From contig JBHGNT010000012.1 in assembly GCA_043228905.1 (NCBI GenBank), positions 12,276,001 to 12,340,000 of the forward strand: a stretch of 64,000 bases of DNA, in the 5' to 3' direction. Under the pieces are notes generated by a model, which made no database searches, was not told where the DNA came from, and was given only the letters and a program-made list of their open reading frames with translations. Shown in pieces: positions 1 through 9,628 of the stretch. Made by a program: the position numbers and the translations under genes. The stretch's first letter is position 1. Each line of letters opens with the position of its first letter. This stretch comes from Azolla caroliniana (taxonomy: Eukaryota > Polypodiophyta).

Positions 1-216
1 CTGTCTCTCTCTCTTCCCTCCCCTTAACGTTGAACCCCCTTGGGAGGGGGGTGGAGCCATTCTAGGCACCACCCCCCACCCCGCAATGCTTCTTAATGCT
101 TGTATTGTTCTTCATGATCTCTCTCACCATCATACTCTTCATCAACTTCATTATTACACCATGTCTATCTTTGTCATTGATAATCATCATTACCATTAAC
201 CCTAACCCTAAAACAT
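1..216. other. Unassigned left flank of R1
   Basis: No coding frame or LTR end is recognisable here. The stretch has a CT-rich start, a C/G-run segment near 40-80 and two CCCTAA-like units near 197-214. R1 coding sequence begins abruptly at about 217, so this is probably the DNA next to a truncation breakpoint. Confidence 0.4.
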
Positions 217-2320
217 ACAACAAAAGTGAACGCGATCCAAGACATGAAAGAAGAATGTGAAACCCAAATGGAGGTTCGAAGGTTCCTTGGAGCATGCATG
301 TTTTATCATATCTGGATTCCTCACTATGCACATGTCGCCGAACCGTTATATGGACTAATAAAGAAAAGAATGAAGTTTGAATGGCAAAGCAAGCATACAA
401 ATGCGATGCAAAGATTGAAGAAACTACTTCTTGAAGCTCCAACACTAAGAAAGGCCAACTATACCGAAAGGAAGCCGATTTATGTGATTGTAGATACGAG
501 CCCAACCAGAATCGGGTGGGTCATCAACCAAGAAGGAGAAGATAATGCGCGATATGCCATCCGGTTTAGAGCAAAGGTTCTCAGCGAACGACAACAAAGA
601 TACGCCCAAGTCAAGCGGGAACTTTGGGGTATTGTGTCAGTAGTGAAGATGGACAAAGATTACCTGATCGGGACGGAAGTGATAATAGAGACATATTGTC
701 TCCCAATCCTCGGAATGATCTCAGGATGTGCGGCCCCAGATCTAGCTATGCTAAGGTGGATCACCTATATCAAGTCTTTAAACCCAGAGATCCGTCACAT
801 TGCAGGGAAGAAGAACGCCATGGCTGACAAGCTGTTGAGGGCAAGATTTGAGAATGACAGTGACATGGTTTCGGAAGATGAAGATGTCACCCTCGACTTC
901 TTCAAGATGGCTCGATTATCGGTGGAAGACAAGGACACGCTAACCTTCCACGCCTTCAACGAGGACGAGTACGAAGGGGAGTGGTTACTATTCGGTAGAT
1001 TCCTAAGATCAATGACAACGGATGCTTCGTTGACGAAGGAGGAAACCCTACAAATCCAAAAGAAATCTTACCAATACTTCTTGAAGGGAGGATTCCTTTG
1101 GCGACACCCAAAAAGAAGGACAGGAATACCACGTCGAGTGGTGGTGAAGAAAGAAGAGCAAGTGACGTTGATGACCGAATTCCACAAGAGTGCTTGGGAA
1201 GGTCATAGAGGAACATGGGCGACGTTCGAAAAGTTGAAGGAAAAGTACTGGTGGCCAAGCATGTACAAAGATGTACTCCATTTCGTGTCCACATGCAAAA
1301 CTTGCCAAGTACATTCCAACATACGTCATTGTGATGAGCTACGATCGACATACCCGCTCACCATACACTTCAAATGGATGGTTGATCTGGTCTCAATGCC
1401 AATGGGAGTGGGAAAAATGAAGTACTTAGTGCTGGCAAGAGAAGACTTGACAAATCAAGTGGAAGGGCGGGCTTTGACAAATAAGACAATGTCATCTGTT
1501 TGCAAATTTCTACTTGAAGAGGTTGTCTGCCGATACATATGTGTGGGGAAGATAGTTGCCGACCGAGGGGAGTTGGTCGCACACGAAGCAACAGAGCTTT
1601 TCGAACGACTAGGCGTGAAGCTCTCCCTCACGACTGCCTACAATCCAAAAGCGAATGGGAAGATTGAACGAGGACATGGACCCATCGTCAAAGCCATCGT
1701 ATGAGCATGCAACAGTCGAGTCGGGAATTGGCCACGACTATTGCCCTACGCCTTGTGGGCTGACAGAATGACATACAACTCGGTGACAGGGTATATGCCA
1801 ACATAGCTTATGTATGTACAAAAGCCGGTGATGCCCATCGAAAGGATGATCGCCTCATGGGTAGCGATACCATGGGAGAACGAGATGAGCCGAGAAGAAT
1901 TATTAGCGGCACGGATAAGGCAACTTGAAAGGACACCTAAAGATCTAGAACATGCGCGAAAAATGATGGAGGCAGCCCGAGTGAAGAATAAAATTCGGTT
2001 CGACAAGACGCATCGATTGCGTCCCAAGAAGATCGAAGAAGGAGATTGGGTATTGGTCTACAACAGTAGCCTTGACAAATCCACATAGTACAACAAGAAA
2101 GTTCGCAAGAAGATGGTTCGGATCGTATATGGTGATAAGTGCCAACGACAATGCCACATAACACCTTGCGGAGCTAAATGGATCAAGGTTGGCCATACCC
2201 ATTGCGGGAAAAAGAGTAAAGGTTTTCAAGAAAAGACAAGACGAGGATCCTGACCTCGATCACCTCGACGATGAAGATAGTAGGACAGAAGTAAATGAGG
2301 ACGTGGAGGAGTCATACTGA
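217..2320 (+). pseudogene. R1 pol fragment: RT end, RNase H, integrase
   Basis: One frame (226-1704, continuing 1705-2088) is collinear with R7 pol. It runs through the RT thumb (EVRRFLGA), RNase H (VDTSPTRIGWV; AMADKLLRARF), the integrase HHCC zinc domain (HRGTWATFEKLK, CKTCQ), the DDE core (KWMVDLVSMP, VADRGEL, NPKANGKIERG) and a C-terminal domain (GDWVLVYNSSLD). In-frame stops lie at 1702-1704, near 1804 and at 2086-2088, and the frame is lost after about 2090. The protein would process and integrate retroelement cDNA, but this copy is dead. No chromodomain is seen. Confidence 0.88.
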
Positions 2321-2355
2321 TCACTATTGCCGAAATCTCACTTTCACTCTTCTTG

Positions 2356-2375
2356 GCATGTACTAGAGGACGTGC
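2356..2375 (+). other. Conserved hairpin before R1 polypurine tract
   Basis: The sequence GCATGT-8 nt-ACGTGC forms a 6-bp stem with one G-T wobble. It sits 5 nt upstream of the polypurine tract. Hairpins of the same size and place occur in R2, R3, R5 and R7 with compensating base changes. Confidence 0.65.
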
Positions 2376-2380
2376 GGTTT

Positions 2381-2392
2381 GGTGGGGGTGGA
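2381..2392 (+). other. Polypurine tract of R1
   Basis: The G-rich tract GGTGGGGGTGGA lies directly before the LTR start TGTCGTGA. In LTR elements this tract primes plus-strand DNA synthesis. The same tract precedes the 3' LTRs of R2, R5 and R7. Confidence 0.85.
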
Positions 2393-3388
2393 TGTCGTGA
2401 AGATTTTCGGCGATAGTGTGGAAATTGTAAGGAACATTCGAAATCGAGTGTGGTTCTTCACACGAGAAAAACAAAACAATAATAGTGAAGATAATATTTT
2501 AAATAAGTTTAATATCTAGGTACAAAAAGATGGAGGTCTTCAAGAGCTTTCAAATGTGCTTTACCACATAAAAAATGGACATCTAAGTGACGAGTTATGT
2601 GGGAGTGAAGTATGAGAAGGAAGAAGAGAAAAATAAAACTATAGATATCCCACATAGACAGGATAAAAACAAGGACCCTACAATATATAAAGTAGAGCAA
2701 AAGCTATTATCTTTGTGTCTATGGGTGGAGCATAGAGAGTTACAGGTGACTTGCACAAAGTTAATATGATGAATGAGTGTGGCCTAGCTATAAGTTTTGG
2801 CCAGCCGAAACCGGACCGGCGATGGAGGCGGCATTCGACGAACCGACGAGACGGCGACCGGATAGATATGTATACATATATATATATACAAGGAGTGCAA
2901 GTGTGGATTTGAACCTTACACCTCCAAGTTGAGAGTTTATAGGCTTACCACTAAGCCAAAACATTTTCTTGAAATAATATTTTTATCATTATAGTTACAT
3001 ATAAATTCTTATACATGAGACCTTGAATGAGTAGCATGATTCTCATGCATCACATGTAATGCATGAGCGCCAAATGGCAAGTATGCATCACATGCATCAT
3101 ATGCATGAGAGCATCTATAAACGAGGAGATGAAAAAGAGAAAGGGAGGGTACTTTTTTTAGATATGAATTTAAGAGAAGAAAATTCGTTCTCGAATTGAT
3201 CGTGTAACTTGTTTCTTAAATCTAAAGTCAATTGCTCAATCTTAATCTCTCTCTTTCGCCATATCAATCTCTCTCAAATTATCTTAAATACTTTCTCGCT
3301 AAAGTTTGTGTCAACTTCGAATCCTTTCGGTCTAGAACCCTGGCAGTTCCGCCTCGCGATCCGCGCTTAGTGACGGATCTTCACGACA
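2393..3388 (+). repeat. R1 3' LTR (996 bp)
   Basis: The LTR starts TGTCGTGA after the polypurine tract and ends ATCTTCACGACA. Ends are defined by the inverted TGTCG/CGACA pair and by resumption of the C1 gag frame at 3389. Its middle part resembles the R2 LTR around the segment ending TATCCCACATAGA. It contains an AT-rich run near 2869-2890 and an antisense tRNA-like module. Confidence 0.8.
2892..2958 (-). other. tRNA-like module inside R1 LTR
   Basis: On the minus strand there is a perfect A-box-like string (TGGCTTAGTGG) followed by a perfect B-box-like string (GGTTCAAATCC). Spacing is tRNA-like, but a full cloverleaf is not convincing. It could be a tRNA-derived SINE head or a decayed tRNA relic. 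Similar antisense modules occur in the R3, R5 and R6 LTRs. Confidence 0.55.
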
Positions 3389-4074
3389 GCGTGGTAGAAT
3401 CTACGAAAGATTTTCGCCACCAACACTACCGTGAGAAAGCTTCAACTCCGCCAAGAGTTGAATAATATCCAACAAAGACATATGTTCATCACGAGCTACA
3501 CCTTGAAGATCAAGGAGCTTTGTGATTAACTCGGCTCGATAAGAGTAAACGTGGAGGATGACGAGAGGGTGCAAATATGTCTCTGCGGCCTTGCACCACG
3601 ATTCGGCGCTATGCGGACCGCCGTAGTAGCATGGGAGAATCCACCCTCCTTTGATCTTCAATCCATGTTCTTGGTCGAAGAAAACAATGTTCGAACAAGG
3701 AGTAATGGTTCGGAAGGCCAAATGCTCTACACGCATTTGGACAGAAGAAGAGGACGCGACCGTGCAAGAAGAGGCCCAATTTACGAAAACAACTCTCAAT
3801 TACGGCAATCAGATGGAGGTCATTGAGGAACCTTCAGAAGAAGGGGGAACCACCATTCCGATTTAAGCCAACAAACCTTAATCAAATGCGGATATTGCGG
3901 CAAAATCGGCCACTGCGAAGAAGAGTGCCGAAAGAAGATGCGTGACTCGGCTTTCACTAGTCGACAACTCACCAATTACGTCGCCGACTCGGAGTACGAA
4001 GACTATGGTGGATTATTCGTACTGAGACATAGAGCGAATTCTATGTCGGCCTCTACTTCTACTAGTGTCTCCGG
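3389..4074 (+). pseudogene. C1 gag, C-terminal part
   Basis: The frame beginning with the GCG TGG codons matches the C5 gag segment around its residues 85-200 (KIFATNTTVRKLQLRQEL, VQICLCGLAPRFGA, FDLQSMFLVEEN). Stops occur near 3395 and 3530, and the main open stretch is 3551-3826. A nucleocapsid zinc knuckle lies at 3887-3928, C-GY-C-GKIG-H-CEEE-C, in the same frame. The protein would be the structural capsid/nucleocapsid of a Copia particle. The frame stops at the R2 insertion just before the protease. Confidence 0.82.
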
Positions 4075-5660
4075 TGTCATGTGAATCTTCACATACTATT
4101 TAAAAAAATAATGAAATAATTATTATAGATTAGATTAGTAGCTTACTATAGAAAGATGGATATACTCAAGAGCTTTAAAACGTTTTTACTATATACAAAA
4201 TGGAGAAATACATATCAAGTTATGTGAAAATAAAGTTTGAGAAGATAGGGAAATTAGAACTATCCCACATAGATAGGAAAGTTAAGGCCCTGGCTATATA
4301 AGCACCTTGAGCTCCCTCATTTTTCATTTGTGCTAAGAGTACTTTGGCCACTTTGTCTTGATGGATGATGGTGGCCAAATTCCCTAAAACCGGAAACCGG
4401 CCGGTAAACAAATCCGGAAACCGGTCGGTAAGAAAATCCGGAAAACGGGTCTGGTAAGCAAATCAGGAAACCGGCCGGTAAACAAATCCGGAAACCGGTC
4501 GGTAAGAAAATCCGGAAAACGGGTCTGGTAAGCAAATCAGGAAACTGGCCGGTATGCAAACCGGAAACATGCCGGTAAGCAAAACCGGAACCGGAACCGG
4601 CAAGTAAACCGGAACCGGAAACTGCCCGGTATGCAAACCGCAAACCGTCTGGTAAGCAAAACCGGAACCGGAACCGGTATGCAAACCGAAAACCGGTCGG
4701 TAAGCAAATCCGGAACCGGAACCGGTCTGCAAACCGGAAACTGGCCGGTAAGCAAAACCGGAAACTGGCCGGTAAGCAAAATCGGAACCGGAACTGGCCA
4801 ACAAACTGGAACCGAAACCGGTCGGCAAGCAGAATCGGAACCAGAATCGACCGGCAAGCAAACCGGAACCGGAACCGGCCGGCAAGTAAAATTGGAACCG
4901 GAACCGGCCGGCAAGCAAAATGGAACCGGCTACCGGACGAGGTTGGACGCGGACGAACGAAAGATTGGATCATGCAACAAACTAAAGTAAAGTGAAGAGA
5001 ACTAAAGTAAAGGCCATGTGGACGCAAGCAACTAAAGTTGGAGTGGATGCAAAAAGTAAAGGTCATGTGGACGGTCACATGCAACTAAAAGAAAAAGCCA
5101 TGAAACTAAAAATAGATGCAACTAAAAGAAAAAGCTAGGCAACTAAAAGTAGAGGCCATGCAACAAAAAGTGGAAAGGCTATGATCAAGGGAGAACTCTA
5201 TATATATTCCATTTTTCTTCTTGCACTCATGCTCTCTCCATATTATATTGTTTTTGTTTTCCTTTGGAGCTCCCCTATCTTATGGAAGCCATATCTCTCA
5301 AGTAAACCCTAATTTCCTTATGGAAGCCATATCTTACTCATAACCCTAAATTTCCATACGGAAGCTATTCAAATCATAAAACCATAATCTCTTATCAAAA
5401 CCAAAAACCCTAATTTTCTATAGAATTCATATCTTAATTTCCTCTAATCTATTACTCTAGCCATCTCCATTAGCAAAGTTTTTTGTAATCCCAATCTTGG
5501 GATTAATTGTAATCTTTCTTTCTACTTGTTAATGAAATTTGTTAATCTTTCTCATTTCGGTTAATTCTTAGTACATAAATACACGAATTTGATATCCTCT
5601 AGTCAAAGGCCCCGGGGTCTTGCCTCAACGTTCACGTATCCTCGTCGTATTTCTGCGACA
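4075..5660 (+). repeat. R2 5' LTR (1586 bp)
   Basis: The LTR begins TGTCATGTGA (one change from TGTCGTG) and ends TTCTGCGACA. A TATA-like string, GGCTATATAAGC, is near 4292-4303. A 24-bp-type minisatellite fills about 4383-4930. The LTR end is fixed by the primer binding site 4 nt downstream. Confidence 0.88.
4383..4930 (+). repeat. Minisatellite in R2 5' LTR
   Basis: Degenerate head-to-tail units of roughly 24 bp built on CCGGTAAGCAAAACCGGAAC fill this stretch. A 72-bp compound unit is duplicated at about 4411-4482 and 4483-4554. Long open frames on both strands here are products of the repeat and are not genes. The matching array in the 3' LTR is only about 200 bp. Confidence 0.85.
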
Positions 5661-5664
5661 ACTT

Positions 5665-5681
5665 TGGTGAACCCGACGTGA
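5665..5681 (+). other. Primer binding site of R2
   Basis: TGGTGAACCCGACGTGA begins 4 nt after the 5' LTR and starts with TGG, the complement of a tRNA CCA end. The same site is in R5 and, with changes, in R7 and R3. I could not match it to a specific tRNA. Confidence 0.8.
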
Positions 5682-5713
5682 AAGAGGCGGTAGGAAGGAT
5701 ATCAAGTGCAACG

Positions 5714-7321
5714 ATGGCTTCCACAAGTGGAACTCAAGGAGAGGAATTAACGAAAGGCATGGTGTCCGTAGTGGAATACATGCTGAAGGTGAGAGATCGA
5801 GAAGCTCTAATCGACAAAGCTGTTGATCGTACGGTTGAGATAGCCGGATGATTTGGTGGCAAGAACATCACAGATTTTCTTGCTACCTATCGGAATGAGA
5901 TGCAACAAAGAGATGTCAATGATCTCAAACAAATTTTTGGCTTTAAACGTGTGGTGGAGCTAGGGATCCGCGAGCGCGTCATGGAGATTCAAAACAATCA
6001 TGCAACTTGGGCGGAGTTCGAAAAGGCGCTTCTCGCTGAATACATGCTTGTAGACGCATCACGGATGACTCAACATACACTAATGTCTTGGATTGAGAAG
6101 AAAGGCAAGAATATGTGTGCATCTAGAGTATATGCCGAATTCGACCAGAAGTATAACCGACTTCCGAGTGTTGATCAACAAGTTCTTGATGGAGATAAAG
6201 TCCTACTATTCCTGAAGGCAGTGGATGCGAAAGATCGACATGAATTAGGTAACTTTTTGGAGGATGAAACACAACCAAGTGGCTTGGTAGCGGACTGGGC
6301 AGCAGTGAAGAAGGCTTGTAGCTGTCTTGATAAGCGTCGACAACGGCAAGAGGAAACTGATATGGAGAATCCACAATCGTGGAGGAGGAAGGCACCTCTT
6401 ACGATCGAGTCTAACAAGCCGTTCAACAATTTCGATAAGAAAGCAATGGAGGAGTCTATAATCGAAGAGCTCTCTAAGAAGTTTGAGGCGGTATCGCTAG
6501 CCAACTTAGGTCGACGCGGGCCCAAGGGAAAAGAAGCGTATAGATGTGTGTGGTGCGATAGCTTTGAACACTCACGAAGGGAATGTGCTGACTTGCAAGA
6601 TGTGATTCGTAAGCATGTCGTCTATTTGGACGATAACATGATTCACTCAAGCGAGACCCGGAAGCCACTACGAGTGAACTTCGGAAGAGGTGGGCTGAAA
6701 AAGATTGTAGAAGAAGAAGATGCAAGGCATGTGGAGGCTATGCACTATGCCGCTTCGGCTAGGAGACGAGTTGGAAAAGAGAATCTTAAAATGATCAAGC
6801 CAGGAGCTGGGTTTTGGCCAACGGTCTTCGAGTGCGAAGAAAAAGGCAAAATCAATTCAGAGGATCTAAAACTTGCTGACCGAAACGTGCGACGAGCTAC
6901 CGGATGGTCAGATCCAATCGACGAAAACACAAGCTTTGCGGAGGTTGTGCGTGACACCTATGAAGCCCTTGTCGAAGAGAAGAAGAAGAGAACCGGTGAA
7001 GAAGATGGCACATCAAAGCGACCTAACACGAGGAACGGAGGGAAAGAAGAGGCCTCCCAACAAATGCGGATTAATGTTACGGTTGATACAAAGGCCCAGG
7101 TTCGGTACCACGATGTAACCACGGAAGAAGGTGTAGAACAAGAGACCTTCTCATCTTGCAAAGAAAGAATGACAAAGGAAGAAACCAATGAATCGAGGGT
7201 GGCGAATGCCACTTCAAGCGAAGACAAATGTTTCAAAACACGCAGCGTGTCTGAAACATCAAGTGATGAAGGTGCAAGCATGAGCAAAACTTGCATGACC
7301 AAGGGAGATAAAAAAATGTGA
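5714..7321 (+). pseudogene. R2 gag
   Basis: The frame starts at ATG 5714, shortly after the primer binding site, in the position of the R5 and R7 gag starts. An in-frame TGA at 5849-5851 (GlyTGAPheGlyGly, where R7 has Arg-Phe-Ser-Gly) breaks it. The rest is open to 7321. The capsid part has the family pattern TWAEFEKALLAEY and DKVLLFLKAVD. The nucleocapsid knuckle is at 6545-6586, C-VW-C-DSFE-H-SRRE-C. After it the frame resembles R7 gag to about residue 420 and then enters the acidic tail shared with R5 and R3. Particle structural protein; inactive as it stands. Confidence 0.87.
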
Positions 7322-7562
7322 GGCCAACATGATTGAGGACATAGCCACGAAAAATGACATCGAGTCAAAGGTGGCTAAGGACCAGTCAATGACGGATGGC
7401 CGTGTCATGACTTTCTCCACATTTGTTCTAGAGACTTGGGCAGATGCGTTGGAAAGCAAACGTGAGACCCAAGAGACGGAAGGTAGCGGCGAGGAAGTGA
7501 AGGCCAAGGCTAATACATGCGAAGAAGAAGGAGATATCATCGGTATGCCAATTCCTTCTTGA
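7322..7562 (+). pseudogene. R2 acidic linker ORF
   Basis: After a frame change at an A-run near 7310-7318, the frame 7329-7562 continues the gag tail with one unit of the family repeat (SMTDG, FVLETWADALESKRETQETEG, then Glu-rich sequence). The same repeat occurs in R5 at 29745-30890 and in R3 at 20365-20772. No enzyme motif is visible. At about 7562 it is joined directly to integrase sequence, which marks the edge of a large internal deletion. Confidence 0.75.
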
Positions 7563-8330
7563 AGATGTTATTTGCAGATATGGATGCGTCGGCAAGATAG
7601 TGGCTGATAGAGGCGAGTTGGACGCCAATGAAGCTAGAAAATTCTTCTCAAGGATGGGAATCAAATTATCTCTTACCATGGCGTATAATCCGGAAGCAAA
7701 TGGGGAGGTCGAACGTGGACATGGACCGATTGTGAAGGCTCTAGTGAAAGCTTGCCATGGGAAAATAGGAGAATGGCCGCGTCTATTGCCATTTGCACTA
7801 TGGGCTGACAGGACTACTCATAGCACAGTGACGGGATACATGCCGGCAGAGCTCATATTCAGACAAAAGCCAATAATGCTTGTAGAACAAAGTATTATTT
7901 CATGGTTTGCATTGCCATGGCAAGATGAGATAAGTAGAGAAGATCTTCTAGCATTGAGGATTCAACAATTAGAGCGAAATTTGGAAGATATAGAGGCTAA
8001 AGCGCGACTAAAGAATGCAAGGCTAAAGAACAAGAAAGACATCGACTTCGGCCGAGGAAAATCGTTGAAGGAGATTGGGTGCTAGTCTATGATAGTAGCC
8101 TAGATAACCAACATAGTACGGCTCGAAAATTCTCACAACGATGGTTTGGGCCATATGTGGTGAAGAAAGTGGAAGATAATGCAACATATCATTTAGTAGA
8201 ACTGGATGGTACACCACTTGCCTTGCCAATTGCCGGTAAAAGAATCAAGATCTTCAAGAGAAGAGATAGAATAGAAATTGGATTCGAAGCTTTTGACGAT
8301 TCAGTCTTAAGCATCGATGAAAAAGTATAG
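7563..8330 (+). pseudogene. R2 integrase C-terminal part
   Basis: The frame from about 7563 (FLLEDVICRYGCVGKI) to 8085 and then, after a frameshift near 8080, 8079-8330 matches the second half of R7 integrase. It contains the second Asp region (VADRGEL), the catalytic Glu region (NPEANGEVERGHG), ALWADRTTHS, and the C-terminal FGPYVV module. The zinc domain and first catalytic Asp are absent, so it cannot be an active integrase. The open frame probably survives only because the deletion is fairly recent. Confidence 0.87.
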
Positions 8331-8359
8331 TAAACAAAAGTGGAGCCTCATCAAAATTG

Positions 8360-8379
8360 GCACATACCGATGGATGTGC
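8360..8379 (+). other. Conserved hairpin before R2 polypurine tract
   Basis: GCACAT-8 nt-ATGTGC is a perfect 6-bp stem, 6 nt upstream of the polypurine tract (8386-8397, GGTGGGGGCGAA). Confidence 0.7.
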
Positions 8380-8397
8380 AAGTTTGGTGGGGGCGAA

Positions 8398-9624
8398 TGT
8401 CGTGTGAATCTTCACAGACTATGTAAAAAAATAATGAAATAATTATTATAGATCAGATTAGTAGCTTACTATAGAAAGATGGATATACTCAAGAGCTTCA
8501 AAACGTTTTTACTATATACAAAATGGAGAAATACATATCAAGTTATGTGAAAATAAAGTTTGAGAAGATAGGGAAATTAGAATTATCCCACATAGATAGG
8601 AAAGTTAAGGCCCTGGCTATATAAGCTCCCTCATTTTTCATTTGTGCTAAAAGTAGTTTGGCCACTTTGTGTTGATGGATGATGGTGGCCAAATTCCCTA
8701 AAACCGGAAACTGGCCGGTAAACAAATCTGGAAACCGGCCGGTAAGCAAATCTGGAAAACGGGTCTGGTAAGCAAAACCAGAAACTGGCCGATATGCAAA
8801 CCGGAAGCAGGCCGGTAATGAAAACCGGAATCGGAACCGGTAAGCGAAACCGGAATCGGAATCGGAACCGGCCGGCAAGCAAAATGGAACCGGCTACCGG
8901 ATGAGGTTGGATGCGGACGGACGAAAGATTGGATCATGCAACAAACTAAAGTAAAGTGAAGAGAACTAAAGTAAAGGCCATGTGGATGCAAGCAACTAAA
9001 GTTGGAGTGCATGCAAAAATTAAAGGTCATGTGGACGGTCACATGCAACTAAAAGAAAAAGCCATGAAACTAAAAATAGATGCAACTAAAAGAAAAAGCT
9101 AGGCAACTAAAAGTAGAGGCCATGCAACAAAAAGTGGAAAGGCTATGATCAAAGGAGAACTCTATATATATTCCATTTTTCTTCTTACACTCATGCTCTC
9201 TCCATATTATATTGTTTTTGTTTTCCTTCGGAGCTCCCCTATCTTATCGAAGCCATATCTCTCAAGTAAACCCTAATTTCCTTACGGAAGCCATATCTTA
9301 CTCATAACCCTTAATTTCCATACGGAAGCTATTCAAATCATAAAACCATAATCTCTTATCAAAACCAAAAACCCTAATTTTCTATAGAATTCATATCTTA
9401 ATTTCCTCTAATCTATTACTCTAGCCATCTCCATTAGCAAATTTTTTTGTAATCCCAATCTTGGGATTAATTGTAATCTTTCTTTCTACTTGTTAATGAA
9501 ATTTGTTAATCTTTCTCATTTCAGTTAATTCTTAGTACATAAATACACGAATTTGATATCCTCTAGTCAAAGGCCCCGGGGTCTTGCCTCAACGTTCACG
9601 TATCCTCGTCGTATTTCCGCGACA
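8398..9624 (+). repeat. R2 3' LTR (1227 bp)
   Basis: The LTR starts TGTCGTGTGA after the polypurine tract and ends TTCCGCGACA. Outside the shortened minisatellite (about 8700-8895) it closely matches the 5' LTR base for base. The TATA-like GGCTATATAAGC is repeated near 8616. Confidence 0.88.
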
Positions 9625-9628
9625 CCGG

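Larger units (their letters stand above)
217..3388 (+). mobile_element. R1: 5'-truncated Ty3/gypsy element
   Basis: This entry covers the end of RT, RNase H, integrase, polypurine tract and 3' LTR of an R-family element. The 5' LTR, gag, protease and most of RT are missing; homology to R7 pol starts abruptly at about 217. On the right the LTR ends CGACA at 3388 and is followed by GCGT. That flank falls in the Ala-Trp codons (GCG TGG) of the gag gene of Copia C1, so R1 had inserted into C1. The left copy of the target duplication is gone with the truncation. Confidence 0.85.
4075..9624 (+). mobile_element. R2: deletion-derivative Ty3/gypsy element
   Basis: R2 has both LTRs, a primer binding site, a gag gene, an acidic linker frame and the last part of integrase, but no protease, RT or RNase H. 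It sits in Copia C1 with a 4-bp target duplication CCGG (4071-4074 and 9625-9628). Its 5' LTR (1586 bp) is longer than its 3' LTR (1227 bp), mainly because a minisatellite inside the LTR differs in length. It could only have moved with proteins supplied by a relative. Confidence 0.9.

Noticed and set aside
197-214. CCCTAACCCTAAA, telomere-like units
   Set aside because: Only two imperfect units; far too short for an interstitial telomere array.
4383-4930. Possible CRISPR-like spaced repeats
   Set aside because: Units are contiguous and degenerate with no unique spacers, in a plant LTR; it is a minisatellite.
4317-5084. Long minus-strand ORF (255 codons) with repeated Phe-Arg-Phe and Cys-Leu-Pro motifs
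   Set aside because: It lies wholly over the R2 LTR and its minisatellite; the frame is kept open by the repeat.
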